From the NCBI RefSeq assembly GCF_038502225.1, contig NC_091357.1:5917500-5981499 (forward strand): a DNA stretch of 64,000 nucleotides, given 5' to 3'. The position numbers and the translations under genes are program-made. This DNA comes from Cherax quadricarinatus. Taxonomy: Eukaryota > Arthropoda > Malacostraca > Decapoda > Parastacidae. Under the pieces are notes generated by a model. That model saw only the letters and a program-made list of their open reading frames with translations, made no database searches and was not told the DNA's origin. Each line of letters starts with the position of its first letter. Positions within the stretch are counted from its first letter, which is position 1. Of the stretch, positions 29,431-41,060 are shown one piece after another.

Positions 29431-32052
29431 ACTCACCTAGTTGAGGTTGCGGGGGTCGAGTCCGAGCTCCTGGCCCCGCCTCTTCACTGATCGCTACTAG
29501 GTCACTCTCCCTGAGCCGTGAGCTTTATCATACCTCTGCTTAAAGCTATGTATGGATCCTGCCTCCACTACATCGCTTCCCAAACTATTCCACTTACTGA
29601 CTACTCTGTGGCTGAAGAAATACTTCCTAACATCCCTGTGATTCATCTGTGTCTTCAACTTCCAACTGTGTCCCCTTGTTACTGTGTCCAATCTCTGGAA
29701 CATCCTGTCTTTGTCCACCTTGTCAATTCATCTCAGTATTTTGTATGTCGTTATCATGTCCCCCCTATCTCTCCTGTCCTCCAGTGTCGTCAGGTTGATT
29801 TCCCTTAACCTCTCCTCGTAGGACATACCTCTTAGCTCTGGGACTAGTCTAGTTGCAAACCTTTGCACTTTCTCTAGTTTCTTTACGTGCTTGGCTAGGT
29901 GTGGGTTCCAAACTGGTGCCGCATACTCCAATATGGGCCTAACGTACACGGTGTACAGGGTCCTGAATGATTCCTTATTAAGATGTCGGAATGCTGTTCT
30001 GAGGTTTGCTAGGCGCCCATATGCTGCAGCAGTTATTTGGTTGATGTGCGCTTCAGGAGATGTGCCTGGTGTTATACTCACCCCAAGGTCTTTTTCCTTG
30101 AGTGAGGTTTGTAGTCTCTGGCCCCCTAGACTGTACTCCGTCTGCGGCCTTCTTTGCCCTTCCCCAATCTTCATGACTTTGCACTTGGTGGGATTGAACT
30201 CCAGGAGCCAATTGCTGGACCAGGTCTGCAGCCTGTCCAGATCCCTTTGTAGTTCTGCCTGGTCTTCGATCGAGTGAATTCTTCTCATCAACTTCACGTC
30301 ATCTGCAAACAGGGACACCTCAGAGTCTATTCCTTCCGTCATGTCGTTCACAAATACCAGAAACAGCACTGGTCCTAGGACTGACCCCTGTGGGACCCCG
30401 CTGGTCACAGGTGCCCACTCTGACACCTCGCCACGTACCATGACTCGCTGCTGTCTTCCTGACAAGTATTCCCTGATCCATTGCAGTGCCTTCCCTGTTA
30501 TCCCTGCTTGGTCCTCCAGTTTTTGCACCAATCTCTTGTGTGGAACTGTGTCAAACGCCTTCTTGCAGTCCAAGAAAATGCAATCCATCCACCCCTCTCT
30601 CTCTTGTCATACTGCTGTCACCATGTCATAGAACACCAGTAGGTTTGTGACACAGGATTTCCCGTCCCTGAAACCATGTTGGCTGCTGTTGATGAGATCG
30701 TTCCTTTCTAGGTGTTCCACCACTCTTCTCCTGATAATCTTCTCCATGATTTTGCATACTATACATGTCAGTGACACTGGTCTGTAGTTTAATGCTTCAT
30801 GTCTGTCTCCTTTTTTAAAGATTGGGACTACATTTGCTGTCTTCCATGCCTCAGGCAATCTCCCTGTTTCGATAGATGTATTGAATATTGTTGTTAGGGG
30901 TACACATAGTGCCTCTGCTCCCTCTCTCAATACCCATGGGGAGATGTTATCTGGCCCCATTGCCTTTGAGGTATCAAGCTCACTCAGAAGCCTCTTCACT
31001 TCTTCCTCGGTTGTGTGTACTGTGTCCAGCACATGGTGGTGTACCCCACCTCTCCGTCTTTCTGGAGCCCCTTCTGTCTCCTCTGTGAACACTTCTTTGA
31101 ATCTCTTGTTGAGTTCCTCACATACTTCACGGTCATTTCTTGTTGTCTCTCCTCCTTCCTTCCTTAGCCTGATAACCTGGTCCTTGACTGTTGTTTTCCT
31201 CCTGATGTGGCTGTACAACAGTTTCGGGTCAGATTTGGCTTTTGCTGCTATGTCGTTTTCATATTGTCTTTGGGCCTCCCTTCTTATCTGTGCATATTCG
31301 TTTCTGGCTCTACGACTGTTCTCCTTATTCTCCTGGGTCCTTTGCCTTCTATATTTCTTCCATTCCCTAGCACACTTGGTTTTTGCCTCCCTGCACCTTT
31401 GGGTAAACCATGGGCTCATCCTGGCTTTTTCATTATTCCTGTTACCCTTGGGTACAAACCTCTCCTCAGCCTCCTTGCATTTTGTTGCTACATATTCCAT
31501 CATCTCATTAACTGGCTTCCCTGCCAGTTCTCTGTCCCACTGAACCCCGTTCAGGAAGTTCCTCATTCCTGTGTAGTCCCCTTTCTTGTAGTTTGGCTTC
31601 ATTCGTCCTGGCCTTCCTGCTTCTCCCTCCACTTGTAGCTCTACTGTGTATTCGAAGCTTAAAACCACATGGTCACTGGCCCCAAGGGGTCTTTCATATG
31701 TGATGTCCTCAGTATCTGCACTACTCAAGGTGAATACTAAGTCCAGCCTTGCTGGTTCATCCTTTCCTCTCTCTCTTGTAGTGTCCCTTACGTGTTGGCA
31801 CATGAAGTTTTCCAGTACCACCTCCATCATCTTAGCCCTCCATGTATCTTGCCCCCATGTGGGTCCAAGTTCTCCCAATCGATCTCCTTGTGGTTAAAGT
31901 CACCCATGATCAGGAGCTTTGCCCTGCATGCATGAGCTCTTCTGGCCACTCTAGCCAGTGTGTCAACCATCGCTCTATTGCTCTCGTCGTACTCTTGCCT
32001 TGACCTCCTGCTGTTCTGTGGTGGGTTATACATCACTGCTATTACCACCGTT
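29431..32052 (-). pseudogene. CR1-a LINE, best-preserved copy (endonuclease end, RT, 3' UTR)
   Basis: The minus strand encodes, in order, the end of the endonuclease (AVMYNPPQNSRR, IMGDFNHKEIDW, SDHVVLSF), a basic linker with WFTQRCREAK, and a full RT: KAMGPDNISPWVL, NYRPVSLTCIVCKIME, SSQHGFRDGKSC, IFLDCKKAFDTVPH, GVPQGSVLGPVLFLVFVNDM and SLFADDVKL, ending VVSKWNSLGSDVV. Defects are few: a 1-nt frameshift near 31850-31878, an in-frame TGA at about 30607, and another TGA at about 29728. The catalytic FADD is intact. The endonuclease N-terminus is missing. A 3' untranslated region with GGGGCCAGGAGCTCGGACTC ends CTAGGTGAGTACACAC. Confidence 0.92.
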
Positions 32053-32499
32053 TGTGTGTGTGTGTGGCGGAAGACACGCCAACGCAGCATAAGACGAAAT
32101 CTTTCATGTATCTTTACTGGCTTCCGGTGTGAGCCGCTGCTAAGTTTCAGTCCAGTGACCAAAACAAAAAAGTTGTCCACTGAGGCGACCACGACTATGA
32201 CCCACACGGATGGTGAAGTACTTGACAGGCTGTGTGCCCAAGCGTTCGTCTATTAAATCTTTGTGTCTACTCCTTAGACCTTCTTTAATCGATTTTAGCC
32301 ATTTTTGTGCATGGATGTGTCTGGGTGTTGTTTCCTTAGTGGTGGATTATAGTTTAATTCAACTGTTGGTTGTACGTTTGTTGGTGTATAGGAGGAGTGA
32401 AGATTGCAGGTGTCTTAACCCAGATGCGTCTAGCAGGGAGGTTGTGTGTCAAGTTTGGCCGTATGTTAGAGCAAACAGGTCGAAGTCAGCAGCCAGATC
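32053..32499. other. Unassigned DNA
   Basis: No gene or repeat recognised. Confidence 0.5.
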
Positions 32500-33110
32500 C
32501 TGCTTACCAACAGGTGCACTTTACCAACAGTTCAACCTGTTGAACTGTTACCAACAGATCGTGCTTACCAACAGATCCTGCTTACTAACAGGTCAACAGG
32601 TCCTGCTTACTGACAAGTCATCAGGTCTAGTTTGCCAACAGATCAACATGTCCTGCTTGTCAACAGGTCCTTCTTACCAACAGGTGCACTTTACCAACAG
32701 TTCAACAGGGCCTGCTTACCAACATGTGCACTTTACCAACAGTTCAACAGGGCCTGCTTACCAACAGATGCACTTTACCAACAGTTCAACAGGGCCTGCT
32801 TACCAACAGGTGCACTTTACCAACAGTTCAACAGGGCCTGCTTACCAACAGGTGCACTTTACCAACAGTTCAACAGGGCCTGCTTACCAACAAATGCACT
32901 TTACCAACAGTTCAACAGGGCCTGCTTACCAACAGGTGCACTTTACCAACAGTTCAACAGGGCCTGCTTACCAACAGGTGCACTTTACCAACAGTTCAAC
33001 AGGGCCTGCTTACCAACAGATGCACTTTACCAACAGTTCAACAGGGCCTGCTTACCAACAGATGCACTTTACCAACAGTTCAACAGGGCCTGCTTACCAA
33101 CAGGCCACTG
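32500..33110. repeat. 42-bp minisatellite, about 10 regular copies plus degenerate leader
   Basis: The unit begins CTTACCAACAGGTGCACTTT and contains ACCAACAGTTCAACAGGGCC. Regular from about 32676, irregular before. 42 bp is 14 codons, so three plus frames stay open; these are repeat artefacts. Confidence 0.93.
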
Positions 33111-33375
33111 CATCAACACATCACTGCATCTCGTCAAAATTCCAACACGTCACTACTAAGCCTGGCACTACTCTACGGTACCGCATTGTCTTTTTTTTTT
33201 TTTTTTGGTACCTGTCAAAAATACCGTCCCGTAATTTCGCACCGTACCATCATTTTTTTTTCTGTACGGTACGGTAAAAATATCATAACTGTAATTCCGT
33301 ACATTTATAGAAATGTATTTACAAAACTGTGTCAACAATATAATTCCACCGGTATTAGGATTTAACTTTAATATT
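33111..33375. other. Unassigned DNA with poly-T
   Basis: A run of about 18 T at 33189-33206 with several GGTAC/GTACC short inverted motifs around it; no feature recognised. Confidence 0.5.
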
Positions 33376-33530
33376 TAAAGTGGTGGAAGGGTAAGCCAGG
33401 GAAAGGCCGCGGTCAGATGACCAAAATCTCCAGTGGCGAGCCATCACATGATTTGAGACCAGCGTCAGGAAACACTTGTCCTGTTTCCTGACCAGTCATA
33501 GCCAACCTAATCCTTTGGCTTTTGTAAACA
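33376..33530 (+). repeat. Dispersed repeat R3, copy 1
   Basis: GGAAGGGTAAGCCAGGGAAA, GTCAGATGACCAAAATCTCC and GGAAACACTTGTCCTGT are shared with 42455-42605 (+) and 61105-61258 (-). About 150 bp; no tRNA boxes or coding motif. Nature unknown. Confidence 0.65.
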
Positions 33531-33598
33531 GCTGAGCACTAGACAATGCAAGTCTTCTGCTTAATGGGCTGGTAATTCAAACAGCTGATTTATTCAAG

Positions 33599-33601
<3 letters not shown>
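33531..33601. other. Unassigned DNA
   Basis: No feature. Confidence 0.4.
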
Positions 33602-33659
<58 letters not shown>

Positions 33660-33682
33660 CCTCTCCCTCTCTCTCTCTCTGA
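33602..33682. repeat. (CT)n microsatellite
   Basis: About 80 bp of CT with a CCCC interruption near 33656. Confidence 0.95.
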
Positions 33683-33975
33683 TAGTCATCTTGTATTTAG
33701 TTCATAACTTCATCACAATCAGTGAATATTTCTTTTGGATATAATTTATAACAACTTTCCAGCATAATGACTATAAAATTCGACTGAAGCCGGTGAGGGG
33801 ATCTTGATACAAGGAATTTGACCTAGAATCGAACCTGAATGCTGCTCATTTGCCAGGCGCTGCATGACCCCTGCGGGTTCAGAGCTCCCCTCTTAAATAT
33901 AATAACAATACTAATAATTAGTAATATAAAATTTGAAAGTTGTATATTTTTGCTTTTGTGAGAAAGTTGCAAAGC
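33683..33975. other. Unassigned DNA
   Basis: No gene or repeat recognised. Confidence 0.5.
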
Positions 33976-35560
33976 ATTTGTTGTGTAAATGATGCAACAC
34001 AGTTACCAAGTGTTGTGTAAATGATGCAACACAGTTACCAAGTGTTGTGTAAATGATGCAACACAGTTACCAAGTGTTGTGTAAATGATGCAACACAGTT
34101 ACCCAGTGTTGTGTAAATGATGCAACACAGTTACCAAGTGTTGTGTAAATGATGCAACACAGTTACCCAGTGTTGTGTAAATGATGCAACACAGTTACCC
34201 AGTGTTGTGTAAATGATGCAACACAGTTACCCAGTGTTGTGTAAATGATGCCACACAGTTACCCAGTGTTGTGTAAATGATGCAACACAGTTACCCAGTG
34301 TTGTGTAAATGATGCAACACAGTTACCCAGTGTTGTGTAAATGATGCAACACAGTTACCCAGTGTTGTGTAAATGATGCAACACAGTTACCCAGTGTTGT
34401 ATAAATGATGCAACACAGTTACCCAGTGTTGTATAAATGATGCAACACAGTTACCCAGTGTTGTGTAAATGATGCAACACAGTTACCCAGTGTTGTATAA
34501 ATGATGCAACACAGTTACCCAGTGTTGTGTAAATGATGCAACACAGTTACCCAGTGTTGTGTAAATGATGCAACACAGTTACCCAGTGTTGTGTAAATGA
34601 TGCAACACAGTTACCCAGTGTTGTGTAAATGATGCAACACAGTTACCCAGTGTTGTGTAAATGATGCAACACAGTTACCCAGTGTTGTGTAAATGATGCA
34701 ACACAGTTACCAAGTGTTGTGTAAATGATGCAACACAGTTACCAAGTGTTGTGTAAATGATGCAACACAGTTACCAAGTGTTGTGTAAATGATGCAACAC
34801 AGTTACCAAGTGTTGTGTAAATGATGCAACACAGTTACCCAGTGTTGTGTAAATGATGCAACACAGTTACCAAGTGTTGTGTAAATGATGCAACACAGTT
34901 ACCCAGTGTTGTGTAAATGATGCAACACAGTTACCAAGTGTTGTGTAAATGATGCAACACAGTTACCAAGTGTTTGTAAATGATGCAACACAGTTACCAA
35001 GTGTTTGTAAATGATGCAACACAGTTACCAAGTGTTTGTAAATGATGCAACACAGTTACCAAGTGTTGTGTAAATGATGCAACACAGTTACCAAGTGTTG
35101 TGTAAATGATGCAACACAGTTACCCAGTGTTGTGTAAATGATGCAACACAGTTACCAAGTGTTTGTAAATGATGCAACACAGTTACCAAGTGTTTGTAAA
35201 TGATGCAACACAGTTACCAAGTGTTTGTAAATGATGCAACACAGTTACCAAGTGTTTGTAAATGATGCAACACAGTTACCAAGTGTTGTGTAAATGATGC
35301 AACACAGTTACCCAGTGTTGTGTAAATGATGCAACACAGTTACCAAGTGTTGTGTAAATGATGCAACACAGTTACCAAGTGTTTGTAAATGATGCAACAC
35401 AGTTACCAAGTGTTTGTAAATGATGCAACACAGTTACCAAGTGTTTGTAAATGATGCAACACAGTTACCAAGTGTTTGTAAATGATGCAACACAGTTACC
35501 AAGTGTTGTGTAAATGATGCAACACAGTTACCAAGTGTTTGTAAATGATCCTTACCCAGT
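33976..35560. repeat. 32-bp minisatellite, about 49 copies, with shortened variants
   Basis: The unit starts TGTTGTGTAAATGATGCAAC and ends ACAGTTACC(A/C)AG. TGTTG and CAACA form a short inverted repeat in every unit. The right half (from about 34970) increasingly uses a shorter TGTTTGTAAATG form. The A/C choice before AG also runs in blocks. Confidence 0.97.
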
Positions 35561-35639
35561 GTTGTGGATAATTTTGAAGAATTAAATTGGTATAAACCTT
35601 GGTAATAAATGTCGACAAGTTGATTTAGAAAGACACGTA
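35561..35639. other. Unassigned DNA
   Basis: No feature. Confidence 0.4.
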
Positions 35640-35760
35640 AGCAAACACTAAGACACATTTATTAGAAAACGTTTCGGTCCTGGGACCTTGACCTAGGTCC
35701 CAGGACCGAAGCGTTTTCTAATAAATAAGTCAGTGTTTGCTTACGTGTCTTTCTAAAGCA
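35640..35760. mobile_element. Fold-back element with GGTCC hairpin, related to the GAAACG family
   Basis: GAAAACGTTTCGGTCCTGGG ACC is mirrored by AGGTCCCAGGACCGAAGCGT, with outer arms carrying TTTATTAG/CTAATAAA and AGACACGTAAGCAAAC-type sequence. A near-perfect palindrome centred near 35694. The order GAAACG then TAATAAA parallels the hammerhead-type family. Confidence 0.65.
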
Positions 35761-35772
35761 AGAATTAAATTA
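35761..35772. other. Spacer between elements
   Basis: AT-rich spacer, no feature. Confidence 0.4.
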
Positions 35773-36096
35773 TACAGCCGCCCCCCCTCCCCCCGCATTA
35801 CAGTGTTTCGCTTTACAGCGTTCCGCTAATGCAGCGGTTTCCAATTATACACATTCTTCATTTATTCAAACTTCCTATAATCACCACTTACTATCAGCTA
35901 AGGATGAAAATATTTTAAGGCAATGTGTGTTCTGTATATGCATTTTTTTAAGCCTAGTTATATTGCTCAATATATGATGCTGTAAACATATTCTCAGGCT
36001 TTTGTTTATACATTTGAAAGTGAAAAATAAGGCTGTGTTTCGGTTTACAGCAGTAGCCTGGAACCCTACCCGCCGTATAAGCGGGGCCCGCCTGTA
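35773..36096 (+). mobile_element. pogo/Tigger-like MITE, 320 bp with TA target duplication
   Basis: Bounded by TA at 35773-35774 and 36095-36096, starting CAGCCGCC (35775) and ending GGCCCGCCTG (36094), the CAG...CTG termini usual in pogo/Tigger elements. The interior contains AATATTTTAAGGCAATGTG. TGTTTCG(C/G)TTTACAGC occurs as a direct repeat near both ends. No transposase. Confidence 0.55.
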
Positions 36097-36310
36097 CACT
36101 GAAATCCAGAAACCTGACATGGGTTAAGAGGGATAAAAAACATTAAAAAGTTACCTTTGATATAGATCAACCTCTTCGTATATTAATTTATACTGAAAAA
36201 AGGCACAGTGTTCTGTAATTATTTAATTTAAACACATATTCCAAAATATATAACTGGACATTATTGCAACTATTTTTTGGAAATTTGATGAGTAAAAATT
36301 CAAACTGCAG
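36097..36310. other. Unassigned AT-rich DNA
   Basis: No gene or repeat recognised. Confidence 0.5.
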
Positions 36311-36685
36311 GAACATGTCAGTGTGTTGCGTCTTAGAAGCATGTCAGTGTGTTGCGTCTTAGAAGCATGTCAGTGTGTTGCGTCTTAAAAGCATGTCAGT
36401 GTGTTGCGTCTTAGAAGCATTTCAGTGTGTTGCGTCTTAGAAGCATTTCAGTGTGTTGCGTCTTAGAAGCATTTCAGTGTGTTGCGTCTTAGAAGCATGT
36501 TAGTGTGTTGTGTCTTAGAAGCATATCAGTGTGTTGCGTCTTAGAAGCATGTCAGTGTGTTGCGTCTTAGAAGCACGTCAGTGTGTGTTGCGTCTTAGAA
36601 GCACGTCAGTGTGTGTTGCGTCTTAGAAGCACGTCAGTGTGTGTTGCGTCTTAGAAGCATGCCAGTGTGTTGCATCTTAGAAACA
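36311..36685. repeat. 26-bp minisatellite, about 14 copies
   Basis: The unit is AGAAGCATGTCAGTGTGTTG plus CGTCTT. Three adjacent units near 36575-36650 have a 2-bp GT expansion together with GCACGTC, and three near 36415-36475 share GCATTTC. Variants cluster, indicating local duplication. Confidence 0.93.
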
Positions 36686-36967
36686 TAACTGCATCAATGA
36701 CAGGATCTTTGGACGTGAACTGATCAGGTCTCAGCTGACATACAAGGTACGCCACAGCAACACACCACGCAGAACATAACCAAGTGTTTACACTTGCTTT
36801 TAGAGTAATGTGAGAGGGTCATTACCTTCCTGTCAGGTTTAACCTGACAGGAAGGTAATTAAAATATGCTGAAATTTCATGCCCCTGAAGTTTCATTATT
36901 GAAATCTGGTGACGAATTTTGCTATATAGTTAAGGCTGGCCCTACACAAATGTATATTTTTGTCGTC
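36686..36967. other. Unassigned DNA containing a 39-bp palindrome
   Basis: ATTACCTTCCTGTCAGGTT at 36821-36839 is followed after one T by its perfect inverse at 36841-36859. CAAGTGTTTACACTTG at 36781-36796 is a second small palindrome. Confidence 0.75.
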
Positions 36968-38570
36968 CTGAAAAGTGTCGTTGTTTCGTACATCAAGGAC
37001 AGTGTCGTTGTTTCGTACATCAAGGACAGTGTCGTTGTTTCGTACATCAAGGAAAGTGCAGTTGTTTCGTACATCAAGGACAGTGTCGTTGTTTCGTACA
37101 TCAAGGACAGTGTCGTTGTTTCGTACATCAAGGAAAGTGTCGTTGTACCGTACATCAAGGACAATGTCGTTGTACCGTACATCAAGAACAGTGTCGTTGT
37201 ACCGTACATCAAGGACAGTGTCGTTGTTTCGTACATCAAGGACAGTGTCGTTTCGTACATCAAGGACAGTGTCGTTGTTTCGTACATCAAGGACAGTGTC
37301 GTTGTTTCGTACATCAAGGAAAGTCTCGTTGTTTCGTACATCAAGGACAGTGTCGTTGTTTCGTACATCAAGGACAGTGTCGTTGTTTCGTACATCAAGG
37401 AAAGTGTCGTTGTTTCGTACATCAAGGACAGTGTCGTTGTTTCGTACATCAAGGAAAGTGTCGTTGTTTCGTACATCAAGGACAGTGTCGTTGTTTCGTA
37501 CATCAAGGACAGTGTCGTTGTACCGTACATCAAGGACAGTGTCGTTGTTTCGTACATCAAGGACAGTGTCGTTGTTTCGTACATCAAGGACACTGTCGTT
37601 GTACCGTACATCAAGGAAAGCGTCGTTGTTTCGTACATCAAGGACAGTGTCGTTGTTTCGTACATCAAGGACAGTGTCGTTGTTTCGTACATCAAGGACA
37701 GTGTCGTTGTTTCGTACATCAAGGACAGTGTAGTTGTACCGTACATCAAGGACAGCGTCGTTGTACCGTACATCAAGGACAGTGTCGTTGTACCGTACAT
37801 CAGGGACAGTGTCGTTGTACCGTACATCAGGGACAGAGTCGTTGTACCGTACATCAAGGAAAGTGTCGTTGTTTCGTACATCAAGGACAGTGTCGTTGTT
37901 TCGTACATCAAGGACAGTGTCGTTGTACCGTACATCAAGGACAGTGTCGTTGTACCGTACATCAAGGACAGTGTCGTTGTACCGTACATCAAGGACAGTG
38001 TCGTTGTACCGTACATCAAGGACAGTGTCGTTGTACCGTACATCAAGGACAGTGTCGTTGTACCGTACATCAAGGACAGTGTCGTTGTACCGTACATCAA
38101 GGACAGTGTCGTTGTACCGTACATCAAGGACAGTGTCGTACCGTACATCAAGGACAGTGTCGTTGTACCGTACATCAAGGACAGTGTCGTTGTACCGTAA
38201 ATCAAGGGCAGTGTCGTTGTACCGTAAATCAAGGGCAGTGTCGTTGTACCGTAAATCAAGGGCAGTGTCGTTGTACCTTACATCAAGGACAGTGTCGTTG
38301 TACCGTACATCAAGGACAGTGTCGTTGTACCGTACATCAAGGACAGTGTTGTACCGTACATCAAGGACAGTGTCGTTGTACCGTACATCAAGGACAGTGT
38401 CGTTGTACCTTACATCAAGGACAGTGTCGTTGTACCGTACATCAAGGACAGTGTCGTTGTACCTTACATCAAGGACAGTGTCGTTGTACCTTACATCAAG
38501 GACAGTGTCGTTGTACCGTACATCAAGGACAGTGTCGTTGTACCGTACATCAAGGACAGTGTTGTGCTGT
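36968..38570. repeat. 27-bp minisatellite, about 59 copies, two segregated variants
   Basis: Unit GTCGTTGT(TT/AC)CGTACATCAA plus GGACAGT. The TTTCG type dominates 36980-37700 and the TACCG type dominates 37730-38570, with GTACCTTAC sub-variants at the far right. A few units lack 3-6 nt. 27 bp is nine codons, which keeps two plus frames and one minus frame open for over 400 codons; I regard these as artefacts. Confidence 0.97.
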
Positions 38571-38624
38571 AACTTCGTGAGTAATTTTTACAAAAAGAAC
38601 AAATAAACTGTATTGTACCGTTAT
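38571..38624. other. Spacer between arrays
   Basis: Unique AT-rich spacer. Confidence 0.5.
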
Positions 38625-39030
38625 GCCAACCTTGGTCACTACAACCTTGGTCACTACAACCTTGGTCACTACAACCTTGGTCACTACAACCTTGGTCACT
38701 ACAACCTTGGTCACTACAACCTTGGTCACTACAACCTTGGTCACTACAACCTTGGTCACTACAACCTTGGTCACTACAACCTTGGTCACTACAACCTTGG
38801 TCACTACAACCTTGGTCACTACAACCTTGGTCACTACAACCTTGGTCACTACAACCTTGGCCACTACAACCTTGGCCACTACAACCTTGGCCACTACAAC
38901 CTTGGCCACTACAACCTTGGCCACTACAACCTTGGTCACTACAACCTTGGTCACTACAACCTTGGTCACTACAACCTTGGTCACTACAACCTTGGTCACT
39001 ACAACCTTGGTCACTACAACCTTGGTCACT
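38625..39030. repeat. 15-bp minisatellite, 27 copies
   Basis: Unit ACCTTGGTCACTACA. Five consecutive units at about 38857-38932 read CTTGGCCACTAC, a homogeneous block inside otherwise identical copies. Open frames are artefacts of the 5-codon unit. Confidence 0.97.
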
Positions 39031-39221
39031 ACACCTCACCAACACAAGTCACTACACCTCACCAACACACCAACACAAGTCACTACACCTCACCAACACA
39101 CCAACACAAGTCACTACACATCACCAACACACCAACACAATTCACAACACCTCACCAACACAAGTCACTATACCTCACCAACACAATTCACTATACCTCA
39201 CTAACACAAGTCACTTTACCT
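39031..39221. repeat. 23/31-bp minisatellite, left part of the array split by LINE-D
   Basis: ACCTCACCAACACAAGTCAC units with optional ACACCAAC 8-bp additions. The same repeat resumes at 41061. Confidence 0.9.
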
Positions 39222-41060
39222 TACTCAGACAGGATGGGACTTACACAGATGACAACAAGGAAATGAGTGAAATATTGAAATCCCAGTACGACTCTGTGTT
39301 TAGTGAACCACTAATCGGTCTGAGGATCGACGACTCAAATGATTTCTTCATGAATGAGCCTCAAAACTCCATAGATGTATGCCAGATTTCCGACATTACC
39401 CTAACTCCGATAGATTTCGAAAAAGCCATTGATAACATGCCTATGCACTCAGCCCGGGGCCCAGACTCGTGGAACTCAGTTTTCATTAAGAACTGCAAGA
39501 AACCCCTCTCGCGTGCCCTAAGTACACTATGGAGGAGGAGCTTGGACATGGGTGAAATTCCACAATCACTTAAAACAACGGATATAGCCCCACTCCATAA
39601 AGGTGGCAGCAAAGCATTAGCTAAGAACTATAGACCAATAGCTCTGACGTCCCACATCATAAAAATCTTTGAAAGAGTGCTAAGAAGCAGGATTGCAAAT
39701 CACCTGGATTCCCAAAATCTGCACAATCCAGGGCAACATGGGTTCAGGGCAGGTCGCTCCTGCCTCTCACAACTACTGGATCACTATGACATGGCCTTGG
39801 ATGCACTGGAAGAAAATCAGAATGCAGATGTAATATACACAGACTTTGCAAAAGCATTTGACAAATGCGATCATGGCGTAATAGCCCATAAAATACGTGC
39901 TAAAGGAATAACTGGGAAAGTGGGGAGATGGATCTTCAACTTCCTAACAAATCGAACACAAAGAGTAGTGGTCAACAGAGTTAAATCGGAGGCTGCCATA
40001 GTGAAGAGCTCTGTTCCACAAGGCACAGTACTCGCCCCCATCTTATTCCTTATCCTCATATCAGACATAGAGATATACACCACAGCACCGTATCATCCTT
40101 TGCGGATGATACTAGGATCTGCATGAGGCTGTCATCTGCTGAGGACGCGGTTAACCTCCAAGAAGATATAAACAAAGTTTTCCAATGGGCAACGGTAAAC
40201 AATACGATGCTCAATGAGGACAAATTCCAACTACTCCGTTATGGAAAACTGGAGGAGATAATAACTAGAACAGAGTATACTACTGACTCCGGCCATACAA
40301 TAGAGCGGAAAAATAATGTAAGGGACCTGGGAGTAGTAATGTCTGAGGATCTCACTTTCAAGGATCACAACAGTGCCACGATCGCACGTGCAAAGAAAAT
40401 GATAGGATGGATAATGAGAACTTTCAAAACGAGAGATGCCAAGCCCATGATGATCCTTTTCAAATCACTTGTTCTCTCTAGGCTAGAATACTGCTGTACA
40501 TTAACATCTCCATTCAAAGCAGGTGAAATCTCAGATCTAGAGAGTGTACAGAGATCCTTTACTGCACGTATAAGTTCTGTCAAGCACCTTAACTACTGGG
40601 AACGCTTGGAAGCACTTGACTTGTACTCGTTGGAACGCAGGAGGGAGAGATATATCATAATCTACACTTGGAAAATCTTGGAAGGAATGGTCCCAAATCT
40701 GCACACACAAATCACTCCCTACAAAAGTAAAAGACTGGGCAGGGGATGCAAAATGCCCCCAATAAAAAGTAGGGGCGCCATTGGTACACTAAGGGAAAAC
40801 ACCATAAGTGTTCGGGGCCCAAAACTGTTCAACAGCCTCCCATCAAGCATTAGGGGAATTGCCAATAAGCCCCTGGCTGCCTTCAAGAGAGAGCTGGACA
40901 GAAACCTTAAGTCAGTGCCGGATCAGCCGGGCTGTGGCTCGTACGTTGGACTGCGTGCGGCCAGCAGTAACATCCTAGTTGACCAGGCCGTGATCCATCG
41001 GGAGGCCTGGTCATGGACCGGGCCGCGGGGGCGTTGATCCCTGGAATAACCTCCAGGTAA
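39222..41060 (+). pseudogene. LINE-D reverse transcriptase, longest copy in the window
   Basis: The plus strand encodes a CR1/L2-like RT from its N-terminal region to the C-terminus. Motifs in order: MHSARGPDSWNSVFIKNC, KNYRPIALTSHIIKIFERVL, NPGQHGFRAGRSCLSQLLDH, VIYTDFAKAFDKCDHGVIAH, SVPQGTVLAPILFLILISDI, then FADDTRIC and MRLSSAEDAVNLQED, ending PKLFNSLPSSIRGIANKPLA and a 3' end rich in CCGGGCCGCGG. A 4-nt deletion relative to 6860-8888, just after ISDI (about 40067-40071), shifts the frame before FADD. 5'-truncated: no endonuclease. It sits inside the 23/31-bp array. Confidence 0.92.

Noticed and set aside
32210..33365. Plus-strand frame of 355 codons
   Set aside because: Mostly the 42-bp array; the flanking part has no recognisable domain.
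36866..38606. Long open frames on both strands (up to 445 codons)
   Set aside because: Products of a 27-bp unit (nine codons); every frame is a simple nonapeptide repeat, open on both strands at once.
38491..39266. Repeat frames such as CSDQG or LVTTT series
   Set aside because: Direct translation of the 15-bp array.
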